This document shows, piece after piece, positions 1 through 9,178 of a DNA stretch of 20,416 bases. The DNA lies in the IMG/VR virus record IMGVR_UViG_3300028129_000078, positions 1 to 20,416 of that record, one strand, 5' to 3'. The notes under the pieces were generated by a model that made no database searches, had not been told where the DNA came from, and saw only the letters and a program-made list of their open reading frames with translations. Source of the DNA: a virus. Within the stretch, counting starts at the first letter, position 1, and each line of letters begins with the position of its first letter. A program made the translations under genes and the position numbers.

Positions 1-712
1 GCTCCACTCCGCCACCCGCCTCTTTGATGGCGTTAATCTGGGCTTTTCCAATCGTCTCTATATTTTCGGCTGCCTCTGCGGCTGTGGCCTGTACATTCTG
101 GACCTGCGTTGTGCCCTCTGCCCGTACTCTGGATACCTGGGTGTCTCCGGCGGTATTTACTCTTGTGGTCTGGGTCTGACCTGCGTTGTTTACGTCGGCT
201 ACGGCTTGCTGTGCGGTCAACGTAAAATCGTTCTTTATCTTCTCCGTGTCCTGGGCTGATTTCTTAGCCGCCGCTGCTTCTGCTTTTGCTGCTTCAAGCG
301 TTTTGATTGCATCCTGAGCCAGTTCCTCAAACATTCCTTCCAGTACCGTTGATTCATTTTCACTGGGTATTCCATCACCGCTTACACTTTTATATACATA
401 GAGATTAAAAGAAAATGAGGATACTACATCCTCACCACTCACAAACTCTATCATACATATAGCACTTCCAAACTCCGCAAGTGTCTGATTAGTTAAAGGT
501 ACGAATACAGCTTTATCCACAATCCGACAGTCATTATACACAACCTTTTTTGACGGCTTAACCACCCATACGCGTGCTGATACACCTTCTGGTATTTCCC
601 AGTCAATTACTGTACACTCTATTTCCCTTCCAGTATCTCCCTGCATTGCGTAAACGATAGGAGTGATCCGCTTATGCAAGACACTAATCTCAATCTTTTT
701 TACTGCTTTCAT
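1..712 (-). CDS. BppU-type baseplate/fibre protein, N-terminal part (runs off left edge)
   Basis: An uninterrupted reading frame starts at ATG 710-712, behind a GGGAGG site six bases upstream, and leaves the window at base 1; about 237 codons are visible. The protein begins MKAVKKIEISVLHKRITPIV. The first ~120 residues are beta-rich and resemble the N-terminal domain of phage baseplate upper proteins (BppU family), which attaches receptor-binding parts to the baseplate. From about residue 125 it becomes a long Ala/Glu/Lys/Gln-rich coiled coil with an imperfect repeat of the type AGxTQxxRVxx, as in trimeric fibre shafts. The receptor-binding end lies outside the window. It is the last visible gene of the tail operon, 30 bases after the lectin-like gene. 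Family call is from pattern recognition only. Confidence 0.75.
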   Translation of the reverse strand, partial: MKAVKKIEISVLHKRITPIVYAMQGDTGREIECTVIDWEIPEGVSARVWVVKPSKKVVYNDCRIVDKAVFVPLTNQTLAEFGSAICMIEFVSGEDVVSSFSFNLYVYKSVSGDGIPSENESTVLEGMFEELAQDAIKTLEAAKAEAAAAKKSAQDTEKIKNDFTLTAQQAVADVNNAGQTQTTRVNTAGDTQVSRVRAEGTTQVQNVQATAAEAAENIETIGKAQINAIKEAGGGVE

Positions 713-742
713 GCATTACCTCCCAAAATATATGCGTCCACG

Positions 743-1138
743 TCAAGTGCCTATAGCAATCCATACCAATGTTGTTTCTGTCGTATTCGTTCTCGTGACG
801 TATGCGTCAAATCCAGATTTTGTATTATTAGAGGCGCCAACGCCCAGGACATTTGTGCCTGGGACGGACGTAACCGGAGTGACTGTGACATATGGCTGGC
901 TTTTAAATGGTTTCGGAAAATCCACATGCGCCATTGTGGGTTTGTTGGCTACCGGAACAATACTCACCCTGCCCCCTTGGATCGTAAAACCTCCCAGCTC
1001 ATCTTTTATCAGTCCCTTTATCACAGACCACTTTATTTTTTCTGAGTCCTTACTCAGAGTCCTTATATAATCATCATCTGCTAACACAGTTGCTTCTTCG
1101 AGTTCCATTTCAGGTGTCATTAGTATATTTGCTTCCAC
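743..1138 (-). CDS. Tail fibre-like protein with H-type lectin-like C-terminus
   Basis: 131 aa from GTG 1136-1138, which sits eight bases after GGGAGG; an in-frame GTG at 1147 would overlap the upstream gene but has no room for a binding site. The N-terminal ~60 residues are charged and probably connect to the tail. The C-terminal ~75 residues contain VDFPKPFKSQPYVTVTP, a GFDAYVTRT segment and a terminal TLVWIAIGT. This is the strand pattern of H-type lectin domains, small beta-sandwich carbohydrate binders found in phage fibres. The gene lies between Tal and the BppU-type gene, fitting a role in host surface recognition. Sugar specificity cannot be read from the sequence. Confidence 0.7.
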   Translation of the reverse strand: MEANILMTPEMELEEATVLADDDYIRTLSKDSEKIKWSVIKGLIKDELGGFTIQGGRVSIVPVANKPTMAHVDFPKPFKSQPYVTVTPVTSVPGTNVLGVGASNNTKSGFDAYVTRTNTTETTLVWIAIGT

Positions 1139-1139
1139 A

Positions 1140-1343
1140 TCAATCACCTCCCAGTTTGTTTTTCTGGATATATTCCCGGATCGCGTTAATATGATCCGAT
1201 AAAGTTTGGTCTACAGCGTAAAAGCTTTTCTTATTGTTATCACTGATGGGTTCTCCAGTGTCTTTATCTACCTCGCTGTAAGTGTAGGATATCCTGTCAC
1301 TCCCCTCAATGTTCATGACCATAAAACTACTAAGTCGTTTCAT
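1140..1343 (-). CDS. Small tail-module protein of unknown function
   Basis: 67 aa from ATG 1341-1343, behind AGGAGGG. It overlaps the 3' end of the Tal gene by 14 bases, and its own stop lies inside the binding site of the next gene, so translation is probably coupled on both sides. The protein starts MKRLSSFMVMNIEGSDRISY, is polar, and ends in a predicted helix (DQTLSDHINAIREYI). It has no signal peptide or membrane segment. Similar small proteins sit between the tail endopeptidase and fibre genes of Clostridia phages, but I know of no assigned function. Position suggests a fibre or baseplate accessory. Confidence 0.75.
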   Translation of the reverse strand: MKRLSSFMVMNIEGSDRISYTYSEVDKDTGEPISDNNKKSFYAVDQTLSDHINAIREYIQKNKLGGD

Positions 1344-4300
1344 AAAACAAGCCCTCCTGTTCTTCGATTATTTGTGCAACTTCCGCAACGTATTCTTTCT
1401 CATAAACACCCAAGATTGCTTCTACATTTTCTTCTTCAAAGTCAGCATTCTCCAGACGCATGCATTCAAAATCTTTTTGTTTCGCCTTGATCTCCCAGGC
1501 AAATTTTAGGTTTTCTGTACCACGGACAATAAAATAGGAAGGACACTTCTCTCCTACCCAAATATCTCCCGGTCCTTCTTTTTGCAGAAACACCTGGTAC
1601 TCAATGCCTGTTGCTACGGTCTCTGCAAACACATCGTCCAGAGAAACGCAGCACTCTCCATTTTCATCTGTTACTCCCTCGCCCAAATCTCCAAACATCG
1701 GGGTTGCCATCTCATAGCAATATTGTAGCCTCCGGGAATAATTTTCTGTTTTCACGATCCTGCTTTTTGTTCCTGACGCTGTAAAGGTCCCGCTGACTTT
1801 TAATGGGCCTTTTACATCCAGACGCGGTTTGATCTCAACGTGTCCTGTGTCATAACTGCTTCCGGTTGAGTATAATCCAATCTGGGCATACTTTGCCGAA
1901 CTCGATCCTGGTTCCGGATAAGCCGAAAGTTTCATGTATGTAGGATATATATTTATAACCGTTTTTGTATCTGCGCATTTTATATCCATTCTTTCTGATG
2001 GTCCTTCTATATATCCCTTATTTGATGTATCTGCATGTATCTGGACCGCGGAACTTTCGTATCCTTGTGGATACACCCTTAATCTCGAACCACTCGACGA
2101 AGAAATTCCTGCTGGATATCCTACATCCGCAACTGTCTGTATGCTCTGCCCTGTGTCTGCGCTTACCATCTTACTGCAGGCCAGTACGTTATTGTCCAAG
2201 TCGAAATAAACCCTACCATTTTTCGATGCAATTTTACCGATCCGCATGTACGTTCCATTAATGTACAGCTGGCCGCCGGACATATAAATCCCCTGCAATG
2301 CCCCATTTTTTGTGAGCAGGCTAAAGATATCCTCGTGCGTCAGTGCATCCACATCTACCACAACTGCAATGCTCTGCATATCCAGCATCTGTGTTGTGCC
2401 GCCTGCGGCGTATAAAGTACAACGCAGAGCTACAACATCCCTTGGTATCCCAATGGCTTTTCCACTTGCGGTAGCTATTATCCCTCCTGCAGACGTTGCA
2501 AGGGCAGAATACAGGCTGTGAGTGATACTGGGTTCATTTGCACTGGATGTATATACAGTTGTCCATGTTGCTCCATCCAACGATTCTTCGATCTTGAACC
2601 GTCCCGCATATTCCGTTCTGGCTGTGCCGGTTCCATCCCGGTAATAGGCGCTCAGAGTAATGTAGTTCGGTGCCATTGAATTATCCTGGCTGCGTTTTAC
2701 TACCAAGGTGGATGCCTCCATAAAATATGTGCGGCCGGGCGCACCATTTTCTCCCGGGATCCCTTGTGCTCCCGGTTCTCCATTCTTCTGTTTTGCTATA
2801 TTGAACCGTTTCGTGACGGTAAACAACCCCAGATACGCCGCTGTGATATCCACCCATCCGGTGTCTGCCGTTAGGGCTGTCACCGTATATATCTTTGTAG
2901 GGTTATCCCAGGATCCTGTTACTCCTGCGGATCTCTGTATTGTGTATTGGCATGATGCAGTTACATCAATCTGCCCGTATAATACCTGGACAGTTGTTTG
3001 GACAATTGGGAAAGTGGCATAGTTTCCCTGATAGTCCGTGGGGATGCCCTGATATTCGTTTCCGAGTATCATCGTTATGTTTCGCACAGTCTCAAGCTTT
3101 TTATTGACATATTCCTCTATATTATCATCATCTACGAGAAAAGCTTCGGAAGAAAGCCTAAACTCTCCAGTATCCAGGTTCCAGAAATTACGGCCAGTCT
3201 TGTCCGACAGGAGACCGGCAATGATCGCATCTGCTACAATTCCTTTTGCTGTTATTGCAGTTCTCCAGTTCCAGTCCCTTCCGTCTGCGGTTCGCTCCGT
3301 AGCGATCTGTAAGCCCTGGCTGCCGAATATCATACAGCCGTATAATTCCGATTCTGGGTCCAGGTCGGATATTTCAAAGGCTCTTCCATTTACTTTCTTG
3401 GCAACCGTACTCTGCAGCCGCAATTGTGTATATATACCATCCAATATTCCCTGTACTTTTTCTGCCATTAAGGAACCATCCGGGCGGATAATCTTATCCA
3501 CTCGGTCAAGCGTTGACGAAATGTCATTAAAATAATTGTATGTAAATTCGCCAATATCTACCGAAGAGGTTATCTCTCTTATGCAATCATATTCCAGTTC
3601 AATTACTCTAGCATCAGTTACAATCCCCAGTCTTGAATGTTCAAGATGCACTGTATCTCCAAGTGAAACATGTTCAAGTTCTTCATACTCCTTATATGCC
3701 TCTGTATTTTGTAGCAGAAGAATCTTGACTGAGATATTGACCTTTGGTTTATCAACGCCTTTTATTGAAAATTCTTCATTGCATCGGCGAACCAACTCAG
3801 CCTGAAGTTCTTCCATAGTATCGACTATGGTTACTCCATTCTCTTCGTCATTTTCATTCGCATCGGCACGAAGTTTTATATCCTCATATTTTATTACTTT
3901 TGTGTGGACCACAGGATAATTTGAAATAATAGGTGAATCCACCCAGGGCGCTTCACCTGGCAGCATATATCCGTTAAATGATTTGGGCACAATTCTTGTA
4001 ATTACGTCCATATCTACTTCTTCGGAAATACCATCCTTTATAATATTTTTCCCATATAAAATATTGACTCCGTAATCGCCGCCCACACGATTATTGATTA
4101 TTACCGTGTAATTGTCGAAAAGGATTTCTCCTCCCCACCGGTTAATAAAGGAATTAGCATCATCTCCATTAATCGCCTCTATCAGATTTTGCGTTTCATA
4201 ATATGATGTGCACGCTTTTGTTATATCGGATTTCCCTGAATATTTAGGGTTCTGGGCGCACATTATGTCAAGGGCATCCTGCCCGTTTTTTCCCGTAGGC

Positions 4301-4605
4301 CTGACATCTTTCAAAAAGCAGTCATTTCTAGCATCCATGAATATCGGTTCTGCTGTGACACTTATATGCGTATCGGTCTTTATTTTATTGGAAATTCTGA
4401 ATAACTGCTCGCCATTAAAACTAGGCGCCTTTATTACAGCATAATCTACAATGCTTTCCCACCGCCCATCTGTATCAAGCGGATGTTCCATTTCTAGTAT
4501 CCATTGGCCGTTGAGGGTTGCCTGTACAGTACATTTGGTCGGAAATAGTACCATATCACCGTTTTGGGAAAACTTTATATTTTCTGGTTCATATATTTGT
4601 ATCAT
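1330..4605 (-). CDS. Tail-associated endopeptidase/fibre protein (Tal, Prophage_tail family)
   Basis: 1091 aa; start ATG 4603-4605 overlaps the Dit stop as ATGA. Residues 1 to about 390 match the Prophage_tail/gp44-like hub fold that caps the tail tube (N-terminus MIQIYEPENIKFSQNGDMVL). A mixed beta region follows. A short collagen-like run of about five Gly-X-Y triplets (GEPGAQGIPGENGAPG) lies near residues 605-622 and probably forms a trimeric linker. The last ~140 residues (from SRIVKTENYSRRLQYCYEM, with an FGDLGEG motif and VFLQKEGPGDIWV) are the conserved C-terminal segment of many Firmicutes phage tail proteins. Expected role: distal tail hub carrying fibres, involved in adsorption and wall penetration. 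I saw no clear catalytic motif for a peptidase. Confidence 0.85.
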   Translation of the reverse strand: MIQIYEPENIKFSQNGDMVLFPTKCTVQATLNGQWILEMEHPLDTDGRWESIVDYAVIKAPSFNGEQLFRISNKIKTDTHISVTAEPIFMDARNDCFLKDVRPTGKNGQDALDIMCAQNPKYSGKSDITKACTSYYETQNLIEAINGDDANSFINRWGGEILFDNYTVIINNRVGGDYGVNILYGKNIIKDGISEEVDMDVITRIVPKSFNGYMLPGEAPWVDSPIISNYPVVHTKVIKYEDIKLRADANENDEENGVTIVDTMEELQAELVRRCNEEFSIKGVDKPKVNISVKILLLQNTEAYKEYEELEHVSLGDTVHLEHSRLGIVTDARVIELEYDCIREITSSVDIGEFTYNYFNDISSTLDRVDKIIRPDGSLMAEKVQGILDGIYTQLRLQSTVAKKVNGRAFEISDLDPESELYGCMIFGSQGLQIATERTADGRDWNWRTAITAKGIVADAIIAGLLSDKTGRNFWNLDTGEFRLSSEAFLVDDDNIEEYVNKKLETVRNITMILGNEYQGIPTDYQGNYATFPIVQTTVQVLYGQIDVTASCQYTIQRSAGVTGSWDNPTKIYTVTALTADTGWVDITAAYLGLFTVTKRFNIAKQKNGEPGAQGIPGENGAPGRTYFMEASTLVVKRSQDNSMAPNYITLSAYYRDGTGTARTEYAGRFKIEESLDGATWTTVYTSSANEPSITHSLYSALATSAGGIIATASGKAIGIPRDVVALRCTLYAAGGTTQMLDMQSIAVVVDVDALTHEDIFSLLTKNGALQGIYMSGGQLYINGTYMRIGKIASKNGRVYFDLDNNVLACSKMVSADTGQSIQTVADVGYPAGISSSSGSRLRVYPQGYESSAVQIHADTSNKGYIEGPSERMDIKCADTKTVINIYPTYMKLSAYPEPGSSSAKYAQIGLYSTGSSYDTGHVEIKPRLDVKGPLKVSGTFTASGTKSRIVKTENYSRRLQYCYEMATPMFGDLGEGVTDENGECCVSLDDVFAETVATGIEYQVFLQKEGPGDIWVGEKCPSYFIVRGTENLKFAWEIKAKQKDFECMRLENADFEEENVEAILGVYEKEYVAEVAQIIEEQEGLFYETT

Positions 4606-5303
4606 GCTTTATACCCCCAGTGCGGTATTGTACTTACTGTAAATCCAGACGAAATTGAAATATTATTTTCACCATGCGGCAGCCACAAATCATCATACTT
4701 ACCAGTTACAGAAGTATTCTTTAGCTCGCCATTATCTCTGTAAGCCATCATTTTTCTTGTGTCAATAATTAGACTTTCTCCAATATTGGCCTTCATAAGC
4801 TTTGTATTAACTGTCAGTATGCATGGGCCTTCGCCACTTATTCTATATATTGGTCTGCACAGATCGTATGGATTGTATATTGTACTGTTTGAAGTCTCAA
4901 TATCACCTGACTCGTGAAATTCGTATGGATAACAAATAAATGTGGCTGTAAACCGCCCATATCTCATGATTTCTCTTTCTATTCCACTATGTTCTATCGT
5001 TAATACATCGTAATAAAAATCTGGAGATTCCGAAAATTGCAATTTTCCTTTCCCGGTAAGCCACCTTTTTAAATCATGTATGCTTTCTCGGAAATCGTCT
5101 GATAGCACAGAAAAAATGCAAGTGACAACAATGTTACTAACACTCCCATCCTCCACTATCAATTCACCTTCTTGGCCTGAAATACTATATGAATTGTAAT
5201 TGTGCTTCGCCTGTGTGATATCCGGGATATCATAAAGAAAGACACCGTGGTTTCCCCCGGTGTCCCCATTAAATGAGATCTCATAATTTTCATTTTGATA
5301 CAT
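4602..5303 (-). CDS. Distal tail protein (Dit, siphovirus tail component)
   Basis: 233 aa from ATG 5301-5303, which overlaps the tape-measure stop by one base (TGATG). A GTG directly before it (5304-5306) is an alternative, but the AGAGG site is better spaced for the ATG. The N-terminal half has the Dit/Sipho_tail pattern: a short strand region (FLYDIPDITQAKHNYNSYSI), then a helix-strand segment with LKRWLTGKGKLQFSESPDFYYDV, and YGRFTATFICYPYEF. The C-terminal half is a beta-sandwich-like extension. Dit forms the hexameric ring joining the tail tube to the baseplate hub, and its place between tape measure and Tal is the canonical one. Confidence 0.88.
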   Translation of the reverse strand: MYQNENYEISFNGDTGGNHGVFLYDIPDITQAKHNYNSYSISGQEGELIVEDGSVSNIVVTCIFSVLSDDFRESIHDLKRWLTGKGKLQFSESPDFYYDVLTIEHSGIEREIMRYGRFTATFICYPYEFHESGDIETSNSTIYNPYDLCRPIYRISGEGPCILTVNTKLMKANIGESLIIDTRKMMAYRDNGELKNTSVTGKYDDLWLPHGENNISISSGFTVSTIPHWGYKA

Positions 5304-8300
5304 CACGCACCTCTTGCCTTCCTAACTCCCCGTTGTCTCTCTCCGATTTTTCTGATTGTGTAATCTGCCATCGTCTCTCTCAATGGTGTCCCATCAACAT
5401 TTGTGTTATTTATCACCTGTATAGTAACGCCTTCAAGCACTCCTGTTAAATCAATATTTCCTGATCCTGTTCTATTTTCTCTTGCAGATTCTTTTGCATA
5501 TTTCATGGAAACGTCATGCGGGATTACCTTTGATCCATCTGGCAGATAAGTTAATTCTCCACGTCCGCCCTCATTCATTCTGGCAAATCCACCTGACCAG
5601 TCATCTGTACCGTGTAGCAAATAAGGAATATATCCAATGGATACACCAGGAATCATATTGATCACATCAAGTGCCCAGTTAATGCCGCCAATCACATCAT
5701 TCACGAATCCTTTAACAGTAGAAACCAAGTCCGCTACTGCACTGGAAACTCCATCAAATATCCCGGAAACAAAAGAAGTCAAACCATTCCAAGCTGTCTG
5801 TATACCGTTAAAAACACCAGCAATAAATTCCCGAACATTTCCCATGACCGAAGATACAACGGAATAAATACCGTTAAATACTTTTCCAACCACACCAGTT
5901 AATACCGATATAATACTCCCTACTGTATTAAATGCCTTTGATGTGAAATCGCATATACTTGACCAAGTACCAGAAACAACACTGAAGACTGTAGAAAACA
6001 CCCCTGTTACAGCTCCTATAACAGTCCCCACAACCTGGACAATCGTAGCTATTATATCTGCTATAAATGCAACGATTGGCGATATCACACCCATAATAGC
6101 TGCAATCACTGTCCCAATGAAAGAGACCACGGGAGATATTGCTGAAATAATCCCCGAGATTACAGAAATTACGACTGATAGTATATTGGTAATAATGGGG
6201 ACAAGTGTCTGAATAACTGACATTATCACGTTTATGATGGCAATTGCTGCTGGCATTAATGAAGTAACAATATTTGCAACAACGGTTATTATATTTGTTA
6301 TCACGGGTAACAATGAGCCTACAAGTTGCGCAATCATCGGCGCGATTGCTGCGGCAAGCTGTCCTATAATTTCTGCGATTTGTACTAAAAACGGTGCCAA
6401 TTGATTAAACAGGCTCACTAAAACGGGCAGCACCGTGGTTGTTACCTGTAAAACAGTATTCACAATCTGTACAAAGACAGGCATTAAATTTGCTACAGCA
6501 GATTGTATTGCAGGCAATATTGCGGATGCGATTCCGCCAATAGTGGTCCCCAATGTGGTGAAAACCGGAACCAATGAGCTTCCTATTATTGCAGCCAGTG
6601 CCTGGATCTGCGGACCGAAATTCTGAAATAACAAAATAATCATTTTCAGTGGAGGTGATATAAGCCCTAAAATTGCCATAAATCCTGTTTGGAACCCACC
6701 GGCGCCGGTTAATCCCCCCTTAAAACCTGATGTCAATCCCGAGAAAAATCCAGAAAACGCTTCCGCAATTGTACCTATTATGTTTTTTGCTGTTCCAAAT
6801 ATACTTTGTAAAGCCGGAACGAAATTTGACACACTTTGCATGAAACCATCAAAAATACCGGGGAGCATAGGCTTAATAAATTCTACCGCCGAAGATACCA
6901 TACCTTTTATGGTTTCTACGGCGGGTTGTATTTTACTTACAACTCCACTAAATTTCCCCTCTATCCCATCCAAAGCAGAACCATCGCTAATTCCCGAGAA
7001 TAAAGTAGCACACTTCTCCTTTATTGAGCTTATGATTGGCTCAATGATAGCTTGTATTCCCTGCCAAATACCGATGACATGTTCCCGAAATTCTTCATTC
7101 GTCACCATTAGATGTGCAAACCCTGCAGCCAGCCCGGCCACTAATGCAATTACAATTCCTGCGGGGCTGGAAACCATAGCAAAACCTTTTGCCAATGCCG
7201 CCCCTATTCCAGCTAATTTCCCCGTTAACATCAATGCTGGTGCAATCGCAGCCACTATAGCTCCAACAGTCACGATAAACCTTTTGGTCGAATCATCGGC
7301 ATTTGCGAAATATTCAGAGAATGTATCTATTTTATCTGTTATCATCATTATGGCTGGAACCATCATATCAATCATTGTAGAGCCTAATAAGACACCCATG
7401 TTCTTCACCTGGTTCCAGGCCTTACGCAGCTTGTCTCCATTTGTTTGTAGTTTTTCGTATGCCGCATTTGTGGCCCCCGCAGCATCACTCATCTGTCCCA
7501 ACTTGTCATTAAAAGTATCGAACTGCGAACCCGTGAGAGCCGTCATAGCCGTTACCGCCTCTGTACTTGAAAATAGTTCAGCCATTTTATCAGCCTGTCC
7601 GCCAGTCTCATTCTGAACTATTTTCAACATACCTGCCAGTCCTTCGCTTTCAAGCATCGCCTGGCCTGAAGAGTAACCGTATTTTTCTATTACGCCTTGC
7701 ATCGCAGTTGTTGGTGCCATAAGATTCGAGAATACAGCTTTAAGCTGTGTAGACACTTCCGCAGTATTTCCAGTTACACCAGTTAAGGTAGCCATGCTTC
7801 CGAATAATTCCTCGTATGACAAATTCAATGAATTAGCCAAAGGGAAAAGCGGCTGCATAGATTTTGCCATTTCCGGGAAAGTAGTAACTCCCAACTTCGC
7901 TGTCTGGAATGCTAAATCAGATATTTTCTGCGCCGTTTCATTTGAAACATCGTTGTATCCTTTCATTCCGGCGGAAATAAGCGCTACGGAATCTGATACC
8001 TCTGCGCCTCCAGCTTTTGCTGAACGGGCCATTGTAGTAAAAATACGTTCTGTCTCTTCCCCGCCGTCCCCTAATGAAGAAATCGCCTGATACATGCCAG
8101 CGCTCATTGTCTCAAGAGAAAGCCCCGTATTGTCGCTAATTCTTCTCACTGCATTCTTATAACCTTCTAAATGAGACGGATCATCCAGCAATGTATTGAC
8201 ATTCGCCATACTATCTTCAAAATCAAGTGCCATTTTCCCGCTTGCGGCTCCAACTCCAGCCACAGCCGCAGATATAGGCGCGAATTTTTTTGATGCTGCT

Positions 8301-8428
8301 TCAAACTTCTGAGAAGCAGACTCGAATTTTTTTTCGAGTGTATCCAAAGATGTCTGAGCTGTAGAAAACGCCTTTTTTATATCGCTCATATCTCCTTTTC
8401 CAGCTACCGACAATACATAATCAGACAC
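5303..8428 (-). CDS. Tail tape measure protein (TP901 family)
   Basis: 1041 aa from GTG 8426-8428, overlapping the end of the T frame by eight bases and preceded by GGGGG at a good distance. An N-terminal coiled coil (residues ~10-50) leads into the TP901-type core, recognised by ALDFEDSMANVNTLLDDPS and YEELFGSMATLTGVTGNTAE. The middle (about 380-900) is very hydrophobic Ile/Val/Ala-rich sequence with repeated short helices and many possible membrane-spanning stretches. The C-terminus has the common NEGGRGELTYLPDGSKVIPH motif. It sets tail length; at the usual ~1.5 Å per residue this would be a tail of roughly 150 nm, an estimate from the family rule. The hydrophobic core may also help DNA cross the membrane. 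Confidence 0.93.
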   Translation of the reverse strand: MSDYVLSVAGKGDMSDIKKAFSTAQTSLDTLEKKFESASQKFEAASKKFAPISAAVAGVGAASGKMALDFEDSMANVNTLLDDPSHLEGYKNAVRRISDNTGLSLETMSAGMYQAISSLGDGGEETERIFTTMARSAKAGGAEVSDSVALISAGMKGYNDVSNETAQKISDLAFQTAKLGVTTFPEMAKSMQPLFPLANSLNLSYEELFGSMATLTGVTGNTAEVSTQLKAVFSNLMAPTTAMQGVIEKYGYSSGQAMLESEGLAGMLKIVQNETGGQADKMAELFSSTEAVTAMTALTGSQFDTFNDKLGQMSDAAGATNAAYEKLQTNGDKLRKAWNQVKNMGVLLGSTMIDMMVPAIMMITDKIDTFSEYFANADDSTKRFIVTVGAIVAAIAPALMLTGKLAGIGAALAKGFAMVSSPAGIVIALVAGLAAGFAHLMVTNEEFREHVIGIWQGIQAIIEPIISSIKEKCATLFSGISDGSALDGIEGKFSGVVSKIQPAVETIKGMVSSAVEFIKPMLPGIFDGFMQSVSNFVPALQSIFGTAKNIIGTIAEAFSGFFSGLTSGFKGGLTGAGGFQTGFMAILGLISPPLKMIILLFQNFGPQIQALAAIIGSSLVPVFTTLGTTIGGIASAILPAIQSAVANLMPVFVQIVNTVLQVTTTVLPVLVSLFNQLAPFLVQIAEIIGQLAAAIAPMIAQLVGSLLPVITNIITVVANIVTSLMPAAIAIINVIMSVIQTLVPIITNILSVVISVISGIISAISPVVSFIGTVIAAIMGVISPIVAFIADIIATIVQVVGTVIGAVTGVFSTVFSVVSGTWSSICDFTSKAFNTVGSIISVLTGVVGKVFNGIYSVVSSVMGNVREFIAGVFNGIQTAWNGLTSFVSGIFDGVSSAVADLVSTVKGFVNDVIGGINWALDVINMIPGVSIGYIPYLLHGTDDWSGGFARMNEGGRGELTYLPDGSKVIPHDVSMKYAKESARENRTGSGNIDLTGVLEGVTIQVINNTNVDGTPLRETMADYTIRKIGERQRGVRKARGA

Positions 8429-9160
8429 GTTTTCTACCCCCTTTTCTTCTGGGCGGGGTCAATCCGTTTGTTTGGTATATTAAATCAACCCACCCCTTTC
8501 CTTCTTGCTTTTCTGTCTCTTCTATTACATGAATATTTTCTTTTACAACGTCTTTATTTGCTTTCTTCTGTTTTTTCTTCCAAAGCCGGATAAACCTCTT
8601 ATTTTTCTTTCGGAATGCATTACTTATCGCATTCAGGGCAGCATCCCTGAACATTGTGGAATCAGATACAGCTTTGTTCTCCCAAGCTTTATAGATGAAT
8701 GCTTTCTCGCACGGAGTAAGCATCTCATAATCTGATTTTGAATATCCAAAATTAACCACAAAAAAGGCAAAGTCTATCTCTTTCTGATAGTCCTTTGCCA
8801 TTTTCTCATATTCGCTGTCTTTTTCGTCTCCTCCGAAATACTCAAAGTCTACTAGTCGGCTGGGAATAAAAAAGGGCAGTCACGCTGTATTGCTGTAACA
8901 ACCGCCTCATTGACTGCAAGATACCCAGATTCCTCAATGAGTTTGTCAGCCATCTCCATGCCTTCTTTAGGCTTCACAAATGTATCTCCGTCTTCTTCTT
9001 TTAAAGCGTACGCTATGTAAGCCTTAAGGGATGAAATGCTCAACATCCCCCTATTTTTAAATAACTCAGGCATTGATGGCATCCCCATCGCATTCTCAAT
9101 CATTTCAATTCTCTTCAGATTAAACTTCAGTTCATATTTTTTTCCGTTCGCCTCAAACAT
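8421..9160 (-). CDS. Tail assembly chaperone GT, product of -1 frameshift (G part 9160-8867, T part 8867-8421)
   Basis: The upstream G frame (from 9160) and the downstream frame (stop 8421-8423) are joined by a -1 shift at TTTTTTA (plus 8867-8873). After the shift the frame is open and reads IPSRLVDFEYFGGDEKDSEY before MAKDYQ, so the downstream frame needs no start of its own. The T part has a segment with YEMLTPCEKAFIYKAWENK and a basic C-terminus (PPRRKGGRKRV), as in lambda-type GT extensions. G binds the tape measure while T recruits tail tube subunits. Position between tail tube and tape measure is canonical. The fusion would be about 246 aa. That the shift occurs is inferred from the motif and the open extension. 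Confidence 0.85.
8852..9160 (-). CDS. Tail assembly chaperone G (unshifted product)
   Basis: 102 aa from ATG 9158-9160, with GGGAGG about ten bases upstream; begins MFEANGKKYELKFNLKRIEM. This is the zero-frame product that ends at TAG 8852-8854 shortly after the slippery site. It is a small helical protein (IEMIENAMGMPSMPELF, then helices to the end) of the gpG-like class that coats the tape measure during tail assembly. It would be the majority product, with GT as a minor species. There is an 18-base gap to the tail tube gene upstream. Confidence 0.85.
   Translation of the reverse strand: MFEANGKKYELKFNLKRIEMIENAMGMPSMPELFKNRGMLSISSLKAYIAYALKEEDGDTFVKPKEGMEMADKLIEESGYLAVNEAVVTAIQRDCPFLFPAD
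8867..8873 (-). promoter_or_regulatory. Slippery heptamer TTTTTTA for -1 frameshift G to GT
   Basis: In the zero frame the codons read CCT TTT TTA TTC, so the heptamer is in the correct T_TTT_TTA phase, one of the classic -1 shift sites. An overlapping CCCTTTT in the same phase could also slip. The zero-frame stop is only 13 bases after the heptamer, while the -1 frame stays open for the rest of T. I did not identify a strong stimulatory hairpin directly downstream. Confidence 0.8.
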
Positions 9161-9178
9161 ATTTGTTCTGACCTCCCA

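Noticed and set aside
663-1070. Plus-strand open frames of 123-135 codons
   Set aside because: They lie antisense to the lectin-like gene and the start of the BppU gene, both of which have good binding sites and family patterns.
6780-7616. 278-codon open frame on the plus strand
   Set aside because: It is antisense to the tape-measure gene; its composition mirrors the hydrophobic Ile/Ala codons of that gene, and it has no ribosome binding site or recognisable domain.
8421-8801. T frame as an independent gene starting at MAKDYQ
   Set aside because: No good binding site precedes it, the frame is open upstream through the G stop, and a phased TTTTTTA sits just before that stop, so the frameshift product is the better reading.
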